Origin: Pseudomonas sp. PH1b
GTDB taxonomy: Bacteria > Pseudomonadota > Gammaproteobacteria > Pseudomonadales > Pseudomonadaceae
DNA: 64,000 nucleotides
NCBI RefSeq assembly: GCF_000633395.1
Contig: NZ_AYMU01000001.1
Location: forward strand, 124,001 to 188,000
Direction: 5' to 3'
Part shown: piece after piece, positions 41,677 through 49,567 of the stretch
Layout: every line of letters starts with the position of its first letter
Numbering within the stretch: position 1 is the first letter of the stretch
Made by a program: the position numbers and the translations under genes
The notes under the pieces: model-generated
Told to the model about the DNA's origin: nothing
The model's database searches: none
The model's input: the letters and a program-made list of their open reading frames with translations, nothing else

Positions 41677-42668
41677 TGGGCGGACTCCGGGGCAGCCAGC
41701 CAGCAGGCACTCTTGTGCTGCTGGCTGGCGTTGATCGAATGCAGCGGCGGCCGTTGGGCACACACCGCCATGGCCTGGCTGCAGCGCTCGCGGAAGGTAC
41801 AGCCGCCGGGCAGGTGGGCAAGGTTCGGCACCTGCCCGGGAATGGTCAGCAGCGGCGCGCCGGGAGTGACTTGTTCCGGCAGGCCGCTGAGCAGGCCGCG
41901 GGTGTAGGGATGCTGCGGGTCGAGCATGACCTGGGCGGTGCTGCCTTGCTCCACCACTGCGCCGGTGTACATCACGTAGACCCGGTCGCAGAACTGCGAG
42001 ACCACCGCCATGTCGTGGGTGATCAGGAGGATCGCGGTGCCCCGTTGCCGGGCTTTCTCACGCAGCAACAGCAGCACCTGGCGCTGCACGGTGACGTCCA
42101 GGGCGGTGGTTGGTTCGTCGGCGATCAGCAACTGCGGGTCGCAGGAAAACGCCAGGGCGATCATCACCCGCTGGCGCATGCCCCCGGACAGCTCGAAGGG
42201 GTAGGCCTGCAGCACCTGCTCGGGGTCGGCGATGTGCATGCCCCGCAGCAGGTCGATGGCCTTGGCCCGGGCCTGCTCCTGGCTCAGGTGCTGGTGATGG
42301 ATGATCACGTCGAGCATCTGCCGGCCGATGCGCCGGGTCGGGTTGAGGGCGGTCATCGGCTCCTGGAAGATCATCGCCGCGTCGCGGCCACGGATCTGCA
42401 GCAGCTGTTTTTCCGCGGTGGCGAGCATGTCGCGGCCCAACAGCGACAGGCTGCCGGAGGTGATGCGGTAGCTGCGCTCGGGCAGCAGGCGCAGGCTGAG
42501 CATGGCGGTCACCGACTTGCCCGAGCCGGATTCGCCGACCACGCCGACGATCTCCCCCGGGTTGACGTGCAGTGACACGCCGTTGAGGGCCTGCACGTTG
42601 CTGCGGTAGGCGGGGAATTCCAGGCTCAGGTTATCGATGTTGAGAACGGCGGATGAGCTCATGGTCAT
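41673..42668 (-). CDS. Dipeptide ABC transporter, ATP-binding subunit (DppD/DdpD type)
   Basis: A 331-aa ATPase. Walker A GESGSGKSVTA (about 45-55), signature LSGGMRQRVMIALA, Walker B LLIADEPTTALD and the H-loop LITHDMAVV. The C-terminal FeS-type cysteines (CTFRERCSQAMAVC) are present. The start overlaps the permease stop by 4 bp and its own stop overlaps the next ATPase (ATGA), so it is a coupled heterodimer pair. The N-terminal half binds the transmembrane subunits. Confidence 0.9.
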   Translation of the reverse strand: MTMSSSAVLNIDNLSLEFPAYRSNVQALNGVSLHVNPGEIVGVVGESGSGKSVTAMLSLRLLPERSYRITSGSLSLLGRDMLATAEKQLLQIRGRDAAMIFQEPMTALNPTRRIGRQMLDVIIHHQHLSQEQARAKAIDLLRGMHIADPEQVLQAYPFELSGGMRQRVMIALAFSCDPQLLIADEPTTALDVTVQRQVLLLLREKARQRGTAILLITHDMAVVSQFCDRVYVMYTGAVVEQGSTAQVMLDPQHPYTRGLLSGLPEQVTPGAPLLTIPGQVPNLAHLPGGCTFRERCSQAMAVCAQRPPLHSINASQQHKSACWLAAPESAQ

Positions 42669-43564
42669 TTCCCCTGTTGCCGTGGGTCGAGCAGGTCACG
42701 GATGCCGTCACCCAGCAGGTTGAAACCGGTGGCGGTGAACAGGATCGCCAGCCCGGGAAAGGTCGAGTACCACCAGTTGTCGAGGATGAAGTTGCGCCCG
42801 GTGGCGACCATCGCGCCCCATTCGGCGGTGGGTTGCTGCGCCCCCAGGCCGATGAAGCCCAGGGCCGAGGCCATGAGGATGGCGCTGCCGATGTCCAGGC
42901 TCAGTTGCACCAGCAGCGGCGGCATGGCGTTGCGCCCCACGTGCCAGCTGACGATGTGCCAGCGCCCGGCGCCGTAGGTCTGGGCGGCTTTGACGTAGCC
43001 CATCTGGCGGATGCTCAGGGCCTGGCCCCGGGCCAGGCGCACATAGAACGGAATGCGCACCAGGGTGATCGCCAGCATGGCGTTGAACAGGCTCGGGCCC
43101 AGGGCCGCGGCCAGGGCCATGATCAGCACCAGGGACGGCACCGAGAGCATGATGTCCATCAGGCGCATGACCAGGCTGTCGAAGCGCCCGCCGATGATCC
43201 CCGACAGGCAGCCCAACAGGCCGCCGGCCAGGCACGAGGCAAAGGCCACGAACAGGCCCACGCCCACCGACTGGCGGCTGCCGTGGAGCACCCGGCTGAA
43301 CAGGTCGCGGCCGACTTCGTCGGTGCCGAACCAGTGGCTGGCGCTGGGGGCGGCCAGGCGTTCGGCGAGGTTCAGGGCATTGGGATCATGGCTCGACAGC
43401 CAGGGGGCGAAGGCCATGCACAACAGCACCAGCAGGGTCATGCACAGCCCGGCGATGGTCAGCGGGCTTTGCCGCACGCGGTAGCCCAGGTAGGCCAGGC
43501 GTGGGCGCCAGCCGCCGGCCTGGGCCATGGGTTGCGGCAGGGGAATGTTCAAGGGAGCGGACAT
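42665..43564 (-). CDS. Dipeptide ABC transporter permease (DppC/DdpC type)
   Basis: A 299-aa inner-membrane permease with six helices. The N-terminal cytoplasmic tail precedes helix 1 (PLTIAGLCMTLLVLLCMAFA). The loop HWFGTDEVGRDLFSRVLHGS is the OppC/DppC signature, and the EAA-type loop (AAQTYGAGRWHIVSWHV) docks the ATPase. It forms the channel with DppB-type protein. It begins 1 bp after the stop codon of the upstream permease and overlaps the next ATPase gene by 4 bp. Confidence 0.92.
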   Translation of the reverse strand: MSAPLNIPLPQPMAQAGGWRPRLAYLGYRVRQSPLTIAGLCMTLLVLLCMAFAPWLSSHDPNALNLAERLAAPSASHWFGTDEVGRDLFSRVLHGSRQSVGVGLFVAFASCLAGGLLGCLSGIIGGRFDSLVMRLMDIMLSVPSLVLIMALAAALGPSLFNAMLAITLVRIPFYVRLARGQALSIRQMGYVKAAQTYGAGRWHIVSWHVGRNAMPPLLVQLSLDIGSAILMASALGFIGLGAQQPTAEWGAMVATGRNFILDNWWYSTFPGLAILFTATGFNLLGDGIRDLLDPRQQGK

Positions 43565-43565
43565 C

Positions 43566-44582
43566 TCAACTTACCTCGCCAATGCGCGGATCGATCACCC
43601 GGTACAGCAGGTCGATCGCCATGTTCAGCAGCACATAAATGAACGACACCAGAATTGCGAAGCCCATCACCGCCGGGAAATCCAGGGCCTGGATCGACTT
43701 CACCACATAGGCGCCCATGCCCGGCCAGGCGAACACGGTTTCGGTCAGCACCGCGCCGTACAGCAGGTCACCCAGGGTCAGGCCGAGCACCGTCACCGAG
43801 GGGATCAGCGCGTTGGGCAGGGCGTGGCGCAGGATCACCGACCAGCGTGACAGGCCGTAGGCCCGGGCGGTGCGGATGTAGTCCTCGCCGAGCTGGTCGA
43901 GCATGGCCGAGCGGATCTGCCGCGCCACTACGCCAAGGTTGACGAAGCCCAGGGTCAGCGCCGGCAGGATCAGGTGCTGCAGGGCATTGAGAAACAGCGG
44001 GATATCCCCGGCCAGCAGTGAGTCGATCAGGTAGAAGCCCGTGATGGTGGGCGGCGGCTCCAGGCCTTCGTCCAGGCGCCCGCTGCCGGGCAGCCAGCCG
44101 AGGTGGCCGTAGAACAGCACGATCAGCCCCAACCCCAGCCAGAACGCCGGGGTGGAAATCCCGGTGACCGCCAGGGTGCGGGCGATCTGATCGATAAAAC
44201 GGTTGTGATAGACCGCCGACAACACCCCCAGTGGCACCCCCACCAGCACCGACAGCAACAGCGCGGCCAGGGCCAGTTCCAGGGTCGCCGGGAAGAATGC
44301 TTGCAGGTCCTCCAGCACCGGGCGGCTGGTGCGGATCGAGGTGCCCAGGTCGCCGTGCAGCAGGTCGAGCATGTAGCGCCCGTATTGCTGGTACAGCGGC
44401 AGGTCGAGGCCCAGTTGATGGCGGATGTTCTCGACGATGGCGTCGCTGGCCCGGTCGCCGGCGATCAGCCGCGCCGGGTCACCGGGAATCAGGTGCGAGA
44501 TGGTGAAGGTAATCAGCGAAACCCCGACCACGACCAACAACAGGCCGAGCAGGCGTTTACGCAACATATTCAGGAAGGCCAT
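43566..44582 (-). CDS. Dipeptide ABC transporter permease (DppB/DdpB type)
   Basis: A 338-aa inner-membrane permease. First helix RLLGLLLVVVGVSLITFTIS with the signature LIPGDPARLIAGDRASD, then five more helices. The C-terminal EAA loop is RTARAYGLSRWSVILRHALP. It forms the translocation pore with DppC-type protein. It lies 118 bp downstream of the binding-protein gene; a perfect 10-bp hairpin in that gap probably reduces its expression relative to the binding protein. Confidence 0.92.
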   Translation of the reverse strand: MAFLNMLRKRLLGLLLVVVGVSLITFTISHLIPGDPARLIAGDRASDAIVENIRHQLGLDLPLYQQYGRYMLDLLHGDLGTSIRTSRPVLEDLQAFFPATLELALAALLLSVLVGVPLGVLSAVYHNRFIDQIARTLAVTGISTPAFWLGLGLIVLFYGHLGWLPGSGRLDEGLEPPPTITGFYLIDSLLAGDIPLFLNALQHLILPALTLGFVNLGVVARQIRSAMLDQLGEDYIRTARAYGLSRWSVILRHALPNALIPSVTVLGLTLGDLLYGAVLTETVFAWPGMGAYVVKSIQALDFPAVMGFAILVSFIYVLLNMAIDLLYRVIDPRIGEVS

Positions 44583-44649
44583 GAGGCAACCTCGTTAACG
44601 CTTGACGAACGGCGGGGGCAACAGCGGCGCCCCACCGGGGACACGGCAA

Positions 44650-44684
44650 CCCGGCGCCACTCCGTTTCAGGGGCTGGCGCCGGG
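44650..44684 (-). other. Intercistronic hairpin after the binding-protein gene
   Basis: CCCGGCGCCA pairs perfectly with TGGCGCCGGG (10 bp, 15-nt loop) 16 nt past the binding-protein stop. No U-tract follows. Hairpins at this place in ABC importer operons often protect the binding-protein mRNA end and give it higher expression than the downstream genes. Confidence 0.65.
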
Positions 44685-44700
44685 GGTTTGAAGGCCGGTC

Positions 44701-46275
44701 CTACTTGCTGATTTCGGCGATGTTGAACACCTGTTCCAGCATCGGATGGAACACGTAGCCCTTCACCGAATCACGCATCGGCAGGCTGTAGTTCTTCTGG
44801 TACAGGTAGGCGTAGACGTTGTCCTTGAGGACGATCTTCTGCGCCTTCTGGTACAGCTCGATGCGCTTGGCGGTGTCGTGGGTGGCCGCCGCTTCGCGGA
44901 TCAGGCTGTCGACCTCGGGGTTGCTGTAGAACGAGCGGTTGCCCGGCAGGCCCTGGAGGCTGGAGTCGAACCAGAAGTTCATGAACATGTAGGGGTCGGC
45001 GAAGTCCGGGCTCCAGGAGCCGATGGCCACGTCGAAGTCACCCTTGCCCAGGCGTTCGCGCATGGTGGCGTTGGCCAGCTTCTCCATCTTCAGGTTGATG
45101 CCCAGGGGCGCCAGGCCAGCCTGCAGGGTCAGGCCGATGGACTCCCAGTTGGCGTCCTTGTCCGAGTAGAGATAGGTCAGGTTGCTGATTTTCTGCGGCG
45201 CCTTGGCCAGGGCGGCCTTGGCGCCGTCGAGGTTCTGCTGCATCAGCGGCAGGCTCGGGTCGTGGGCCCACATGCCGTCAGGGATCGGCCCGTTCATCAG
45301 CTTGGCCTGGCCCTTGAGGATGCCGTCGACAATGCCTTTGTAGTCGATGGCCTGGACCAGGGCCTGGCGCGCCTCGACGTTGTCCAGGGGCGCACGCTGG
45401 TTGTTCAGGTACAGGTAGTTGACCCGCAGCGAGGGGAAGGTCTGGACGACGATTCCGGATTTGCCGGCCAGGGTGCCGAGCTGGTCTTCGGGCATGTCTT
45501 CGATGATGTCCAGGTCACCCCGTTCCAGCTGCAGGCGGCGCACTGAAGCCTCGCTGATGATCTTGATCACCACCTTGTTCAGGCTCGGCTTGGGGCCGGC
45601 GTAGTAGCTGTTGGGCTCCAGGGTCAGGGACTGGCCCTTCTGCCAGTTGCTCAGGCGAAAGGCCCCGGAGCCGGCGGTGTGGGTCGACAGGTAGGCGTTG
45701 ACGTCGCCCTTGCTGGCCACGTCCGGGTTGATGATGCCGCCGCCGTTGTGGGCCAGGGTGTAGAGGAAGGGCGCGTAGGGCTTCTTCAGGGTGAAGCGCA
45801 CGGTCAGCGGGTCGACCACGGCCACGCTCATGTCATCCGGGAAGGCCCCGGACGGACCCTGCTTGAGCTGCATCAGGCGCTCGAAGGAGAACTTCACCGC
45901 GGCGGCGTCCACCGGCTTGCCGTCATCGAACTGGTTGCCGGGCTTGAGCTTGAAATCCCAGGTCAGGTTGTCGGCCGAGGTGCTCCAGCTCTCGGCCAGG
46001 TCGCCCTGGACTTCGGTGCTGCCCTTGCCGTTCTCGACCTTGTAGGTCACCAGCTTCTGGTAGGCCGGGTAGGTCACGGCCCAGTCGTTGTTGTCGATGG
46101 TCACGGCCGGATCGAGGGTTTGCGGATCGGCGGCCTTGCCGATCATCAGGGTGTCCTTGGGCGCGGCGGCGCTGGCCGCCTGCCAGGCGCCCAGGCTCAG
46201 GGCGGCGCACAGCAGCGACAGGGCGACACGGGTGGACAGGCGCACATCAGGGTGATTACGGGTGCTAGGGGTCAT
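44701..46275 (-). CDS. Dipeptide/D,D-dipeptide ABC transporter substrate-binding protein (SBP_bac_5)
   Basis: A 524-aa periplasmic binding protein. The signal peptide covers about residues 1-36 (LSLLCAALSLGAWQAASA|AA). Mature domains include KAADPQTLDPAVTIDNNDWA and LRVNYLYLNNQRAPLDNVEA, the SBP_bac_5 pattern. The ATG at 46275 has AAGGA 8 nt upstream and is preferred over 46293. It captures a di- or oligopeptide and delivers it to the permeases. The neighbouring VanX-like dipeptidase suggests D-Ala-D-Ala, as in the E. coli ddp system. This link is inference from context. Confidence 0.9.
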   Translation of the reverse strand: MTPSTRNHPDVRLSTRVALSLLCAALSLGAWQAASAAAPKDTLMIGKAADPQTLDPAVTIDNNDWAVTYPAYQKLVTYKVENGKGSTEVQGDLAESWSTSADNLTWDFKLKPGNQFDDGKPVDAAAVKFSFERLMQLKQGPSGAFPDDMSVAVVDPLTVRFTLKKPYAPFLYTLAHNGGGIINPDVASKGDVNAYLSTHTAGSGAFRLSNWQKGQSLTLEPNSYYAGPKPSLNKVVIKIISEASVRRLQLERGDLDIIEDMPEDQLGTLAGKSGIVVQTFPSLRVNYLYLNNQRAPLDNVEARQALVQAIDYKGIVDGILKGQAKLMNGPIPDGMWAHDPSLPLMQQNLDGAKAALAKAPQKISNLTYLYSDKDANWESIGLTLQAGLAPLGINLKMEKLANATMRERLGKGDFDVAIGSWSPDFADPYMFMNFWFDSSLQGLPGNRSFYSNPEVDSLIREAAATHDTAKRIELYQKAQKIVLKDNVYAYLYQKNYSLPMRDSVKGYVFHPMLEQVFNIAEISK

Positions 46276-46426
46276 GCCGGTTTCCTTGATCATTCGATGA
46301 TGGGAAGTTCGTCAGGTTTTTTATAAAAGCTATAACCGGGCAGTTGGAGCTGAAGCGGTGTGGCGGGTAACGACCGGCTTGGGGCAGTGGGCTGCCTGTT
46401 GTTGTGGCCGGCTGGGGAACGGGACA

Positions 46427-46984
46427 TCAGTGTTCGAAGGGCTGCTCGTGCTCCTGGATCAGCGGGAAGTCCTCGGCGTTGGGCAGCTCGTAGTGCCACC
46501 ACTCGGTGGGGATGGCCTCGAAGCCGGCGCTGAGCATGATCCCCAGCAGCAGCAGGCGATTGCGCTGCACCTGGGGCGGCAGGTCGCTGTAGAACTGGTG
46601 CGACTTGGGCTCCATGGCATCGAAGGCGGTGCCCATGTCCAGGGGCTGGCCGGTTTCATCCACCAGGGTCAGGTCCACGGCCACGCCCCGGGTGTGGTGC
46701 GAGCCCAGGCGCGGGTCGCGCACGTAGTCCGGGTTGGGCAGGGCCTGCCACAGCAGTTGCTGGGCGTAGGCCGGGCGATAGGCGTCGTAGATGCGCAGGC
46801 CCAGGCCGGCCATGCGCGCCAGCTGGCTGGCCTTGTACAGGCAGGCGGCGGCGTCCTTGTGCAGCAGGCAGCGGGCGTTGCGGTAGATCACCTGGCCGGC
46901 CAGGTTGTCGGCGCTGGCGTACACCAGGTCGATTTCCAGTTGGTGGCGCTGGGCGTCGATTTCGACAAGGGGGCTGTTGTTCAC
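46427..46984 (-). CDS. ddpX: D-alanyl-D-alanine dipeptidase (VanX/DdpX/PcgL family)
   Basis: A 185-aa zinc peptidase without a signal peptide (MNNSPLVEIDAQRH). The active site motif SHHTRGVAVD (S-x-H-x-x-G-x-A-x-D, zinc His97 and Asp104) and EWWHYE (catalytic Glu161, zinc His164) are intact, as is YDAYRP with the conserved Arg70. It cleaves D-Ala-D-Ala inside the cell so that peptidoglycan-derived dipeptide can be used. It lies 151 bp upstream of the binding-protein gene on the same strand, and the regulator of the RpiR type precedes it by 32 bp. Confidence 0.9.
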   Translation of the reverse strand: MNNSPLVEIDAQRHQLEIDLVYASADNLAGQVIYRNARCLLHKDAAACLYKASQLARMAGLGLRIYDAYRPAYAQQLLWQALPNPDYVRDPRLGSHHTRGVAVDLTLVDETGQPLDMGTAFDAMEPKSHQFYSDLPPQVQRNRLLLLGIMLSAGFEAIPTEWWHYELPNAEDFPLIQEHEQPFEH

Positions 46985-47016
46985 TCACTCACTCCATCTT
47001 GGGTAACGCTTGAAGG

Positions 47017-47877
47017 TCAGGATTCGAACTGGCCGAAGGCTTCCTGCAGCTTGCGGTTCTTCGCCAGGCGCTGGTCCAGGCGCTCGCCATAGCCCTCGGC
47101 CACGGCGGACACCATCAGGTTGAACAGGCAGGTCAGGGGCGCCAGGGAGTCCCAGAACTGGCCGACGTCGGTTTTCAGCTGCAGCAGGTCCAGCGGGTAG
47201 TCCCGGGCCCAGGGGCATTGCAGGTCGGTGACCAGGGCCAGGGGCAGGGCATTGGCGTTGGCCACTTCGCAGAAGGTCTGGGTGATGGCGGAGTAGGCAC
47301 GAAAGTCGGAAATGATCGCGTAGGGCTTGGCGAAGCCGGAGTTCAGGGTTTCCGCGTAGATGCCCGACAGGCCGTCGACGTAGTAGACCTTGGGGCGGAT
47401 GTATTCCAGGTGGCTGTGGAAGGCGTTGAGGATGCCCCGGGTCGACTGGATGCCGATGATGAACACCGCGTCGGCCTCGACGATCTGCCGCACGATATCG
47501 GCGAACGCCTGGCTGCGGGCCAGGCCATAGACGTGCTGGATGGCCTCGATCTCGCGATGCATCGAGCGCTCCAGGGCGTCGTCCTGATGGGCCTCGCTGC
47601 GAAACGCGCCGAGCCGGTCGGTGATCAGCCAGGACGCCGGGGCATCGCCGCGCAGGCCTTGCTTGACGTCGTCCAGGTTGCGATAGCCCAAGGAGCGCAG
47701 GAAGCGCCCCACGGAAATCCCTGTGGTGCCGGCTTGCTGGGCGATGCTGTCGGCGGTCTCGAAGGGCAACTGCTGGAGGTTGGCCAACAGGTAGGTGGCG
47801 ATGCGCTTGCCGGTGGGGGTCAGGCTTGCAAACTGCTGTTCCAGGGTGATTTGGAAACTGTTCTTGTCCATGACCAT
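47017..47877 (-). CDS. MurR/RpiR family transcriptional regulator
   Basis: A 286-aa regulator. N-terminal HTH_6 (about 1-75): LTPTGKRIATYLLANLQQLP, ADSIAQQAGTTGISVGRFLR. SIS sugar/phosphosugar-binding domain at about 125-260 (ADAVFIIGIQSTRGILNAFH, YVDGLSGIYAETLNSG). It heads the dipeptidase and importer operon. MurR/RpiR proteins often sense amino sugars from the cell wall, which suits a peptidoglycan-derived dipeptide system. The start could be Met1 (47877) or Met3 (47871). The upstream AT-rich region (about 47886-47945) should carry the operon promoter. Confidence 0.88.
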   Translation of the reverse strand: MVMDKNSFQITLEQQFASLTPTGKRIATYLLANLQQLPFETADSIAQQAGTTGISVGRFLRSLGYRNLDDVKQGLRGDAPASWLITDRLGAFRSEAHQDDALERSMHREIEAIQHVYGLARSQAFADIVRQIVEADAVFIIGIQSTRGILNAFHSHLEYIRPKVYYVDGLSGIYAETLNSGFAKPYAIISDFRAYSAITQTFCEVANANALPLALVTDLQCPWARDYPLDLLQLKTDVGQFWDSLAPLTCLFNLMVSAVAEGYGERLDQRLAKNRKLQEAFGQFES

Positions 47878-48017
47878 CTCGCCAGGCGTTCGCGGAAAAT
47901 GTTATTAAGGTTTCATTTTTGTATCCTGTGTTAGAAACATAACATCGGCTTTCGCGACAAAACAAGGCTTTTGTCCGGGGTGGTCGTTTTCCGTAGAAAG
48001 TGACGCTGCTGGCTATC

Positions 48018-48524
48018 TCAGACCGATGCAGGGGCAGCGTTCAGCCAGCGCCCGAGGTCACTGACGGCGGCTTCCACGCAGGTGCTGCAACCGCTCCAGC
48101 TGCAGGCCAGCATCAGGTTGCGCGGCAGGTTGAAATCCTCCACCGCCAAGCCCTGGGCGTCGCGCCCGGCGGCGTCATGGGGCACCTGCTGGCGCAGGGT
48201 GGCGGGGCCTTGGAAGTAGGCCCACACCGGTTTGCCGAGGGCAATCGCCACGCCCACTTCGAAGGCGCTGCCGGAATCCGGCTCCAGGCCGCGAAAGTCA
48301 TTCAGGTTGGCCAGCAGTGCATCGCAGTCGCGGATCATCTGCAGGTTCTGCCGGTAGATCCACTGCGCCGTAGCCTCTGGCGCGAGGCCCGGCGGCGCCT
48401 GGTTATCCAGGGGAAACAGGCCGTGCAGGCCCTGGGCGCGGCACAGTTGCTTGAGGTAGTGGCCATGGGCCTGGGCGTCGGCGCGGAACACGTCGAAGCC
48501 GGCGAGGTAGATACGGGGTTGCAT
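48018..48524 (-). CDS. Nucleoside 2-deoxyribosyltransferase-like protein
   Basis: A 168-aa cytoplasmic protein. N-terminal strand RIYLAGFDVFRADA is typical of the family, followed by DNQAPPGLAPEATAQWIYRQ and RDCDALLANLNDFRGLEPDS, then SGSAFEVGVAIALGKPVWAY, where the Glu of S-A-F-E-V-G is the catalytic nucleophile. It exchanges the base between deoxynucleosides or hydrolyses deoxynucleoside-like compounds. A GGAGGCCGCCCC-type site precedes the ATG. It lies 20 bp downstream of the GNAT gene on the same strand. Confidence 0.88.
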   Translation of the reverse strand: MQPRIYLAGFDVFRADAQAHGHYLKQLCRAQGLHGLFPLDNQAPPGLAPEATAQWIYRQNLQMIRDCDALLANLNDFRGLEPDSGSAFEVGVAIALGKPVWAYFQGPATLRQQVPHDAAGRDAQGLAVEDFNLPRNLMLACSWSGCSTCVEAAVSDLGRWLNAAPASV

Positions 48525-48544
48525 GGGGCGGCCTCCGGGGCTGA

Positions 48545-49003
48545 TCAGTCCAGCGCTTTGCTCATGTACACCCGGTGCAGGCCGTGCTCCACCGCGCGAT
48601 GGGTTTCCACGTAGCCGTGGCGGCCATACAGGGCGATGTTCTCGCTCATGGCCTGGTTGGTGTAGAGGCGCACGCAACTGTGGCCGGCAGCCAGGGCCTG
48701 GGCTTCGGCAAAGGCCAGCAGTTGCCGGCCATGGCCGCGGCCCTGGGCCTCTGGGCTGACCGCCAGGTTGTCCAGCAGCAGGGCTTCCTGGGCGTCCAGC
48801 AGGACTATGAAGCCGGCAATCGCCTGCTCCTGTTCCAGGACCCAGACCTGCTGGGCCAGCACCAGGCAGGAATAGTCTTCGAGCATCGGCGCCGGTTCCC
48901 GGCCGATCCGCGCGATATAGGGCGCGTAGGCGCGCTTGGCGATGCCTTCGATGGCGGCGAGGTCGGGCAGGGCGGCGAGGCGGATGGTCGGCGGCATGGG
49001 CAC
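48545..49003 (-). CDS. GNAT family N-acetyltransferase
   Basis: A 152-aa acetyltransferase. Motif A LDNLAVSPEAQGRGHGRQLL (Q-G-x-G-x-G CoA loop at about residues 87-93) and motif B LYTNQAMSENIALYGRHGYV, with the conserved Tyr in the ALYGRHGY segment. It acetylates a small-molecule amine of unknown type. It is followed by the deoxyribosyltransferase gene (20 bp apart), perhaps in one transcript. A terminator separates it from queD. Confidence 0.88.
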   Translation of the reverse strand: MPMPPTIRLAALPDLAAIEGIAKRAYAPYIARIGREPAPMLEDYSCLVLAQQVWVLEQEQAIAGFIVLLDAQEALLLDNLAVSPEAQGRGHGRQLLAFAEAQALAAGHSCVRLYTNQAMSENIALYGRHGYVETHRAVEHGLHRVYMSKALD

Positions 49004-49044
49004 AGGTGCTCGGGCAGCGGCGGGAATGGGGCAATCATAGGCAT

Positions 49045-49070
49045 AAAAAAACCACCCCGTGGGGTGGTTT
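49045..49070 (-). terminator. Terminator of queD
   Basis: AAACCACCCC / GGGGTGGTTT form a tight hairpin (2-nt nominal loop) and the minus strand continues with a run of T (A49045-A49050 on the plus strand). It lies directly after the queD stop codon. Confidence 0.9.
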
Positions 49071-49081
49071 CTTCGGCCGGC

Positions 49082-49438
49082 CTATTCGCCGCGGTAGATG
49101 CAGCCGCTGGTGCAGGTTTCGTGGATGCGGATCGCGCTCAGCTCCGGCAGCAGGGGCTTGAGCTCATTCCAGATCCATTTGGCCAGGACCTCGCTGGTGG
49201 GGTTTTCCAGGCCGGGAATGTCGTTCAGGTAGTTGTGGTCCAGGCGCTCGTACAGCGGCTTGAAGATCGCCTTGATTTCCGAGAAGTCGCGGATCCAGCC
49301 GGTGTGTGCGTCGACTTCACCACTGAGGTGGATCGCCACCTTGAACGAGTGGCCATGCAGGCGGCCGCACTTGTGGCCTTCGGGAACGAAAGGCAGGCGG
49401 TGGGCGGATTCGAAGGTAAATTCTTTGAAGATTTCCAC
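49082..49438 (-). CDS. queD: 6-carboxy-5,6,7,8-tetrahydropterin synthase QueD
   Basis: A 118-aa enzyme that converts 7,8-dihydroneopterin triphosphate to carboxytetrahydropterin, the second step of queuosine (preQ0) synthesis. Zinc ligands are His13 ([10 protein letters not shown]) and His28/His30 (RLHGHSF); catalytic Cys24 lies in [10 protein letters not shown]. The rest shows [28 protein letters not shown] and [10 protein letters not shown]. The GTG start at 49438 gives the usual family length; an in-frame ATG at 49498 would add 20 non-homologous residues. It is transcribed alone with a terminator immediately after. Confidence 0.9.
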   Translation of the reverse strand: MEIFKEFTFESAHRLPFVPEGHKCGRLHGHSFKVAIHLSGEVDAHTGWIRDFSEIKAIFKPLYERLDHNYLNDIPGLENPTSEVLAKWIWNELKPLLPELSAIRIHETCTSGCIYRGE

Positions 49439-49526
49439 AGTGTCGGTCAGCTCTGTCAGATGGCTATCGCCTGGGCGGCGAGTTGAGGCAGCGGGCAAGT
49501 TTATCAGCTTGATCGGCCCCCTGCGG

Positions 49527-49549
49527 AAAAACCCTGACTAAAGGGTCAG
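49527..49549 (-). terminator. Weak terminator of the second patatin gene
   Basis: CTGAC / GTCAG (with a TAAAGG loop) followed on the minus strand by five T. The stem is only 5 bp but it sits 19 nt past the patatin stop codon, so it is a plausible terminator. Confidence 0.4.
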
Positions 49550-49567
49550 TCCGCCGGGCAGGGGCTT

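Noticed and set aside
49439..49498. Upstream ATG start for QueD
   Set aside because: The added residues are not QueD-like and the 118-aa product from the GTG at 49438 has the normal length.
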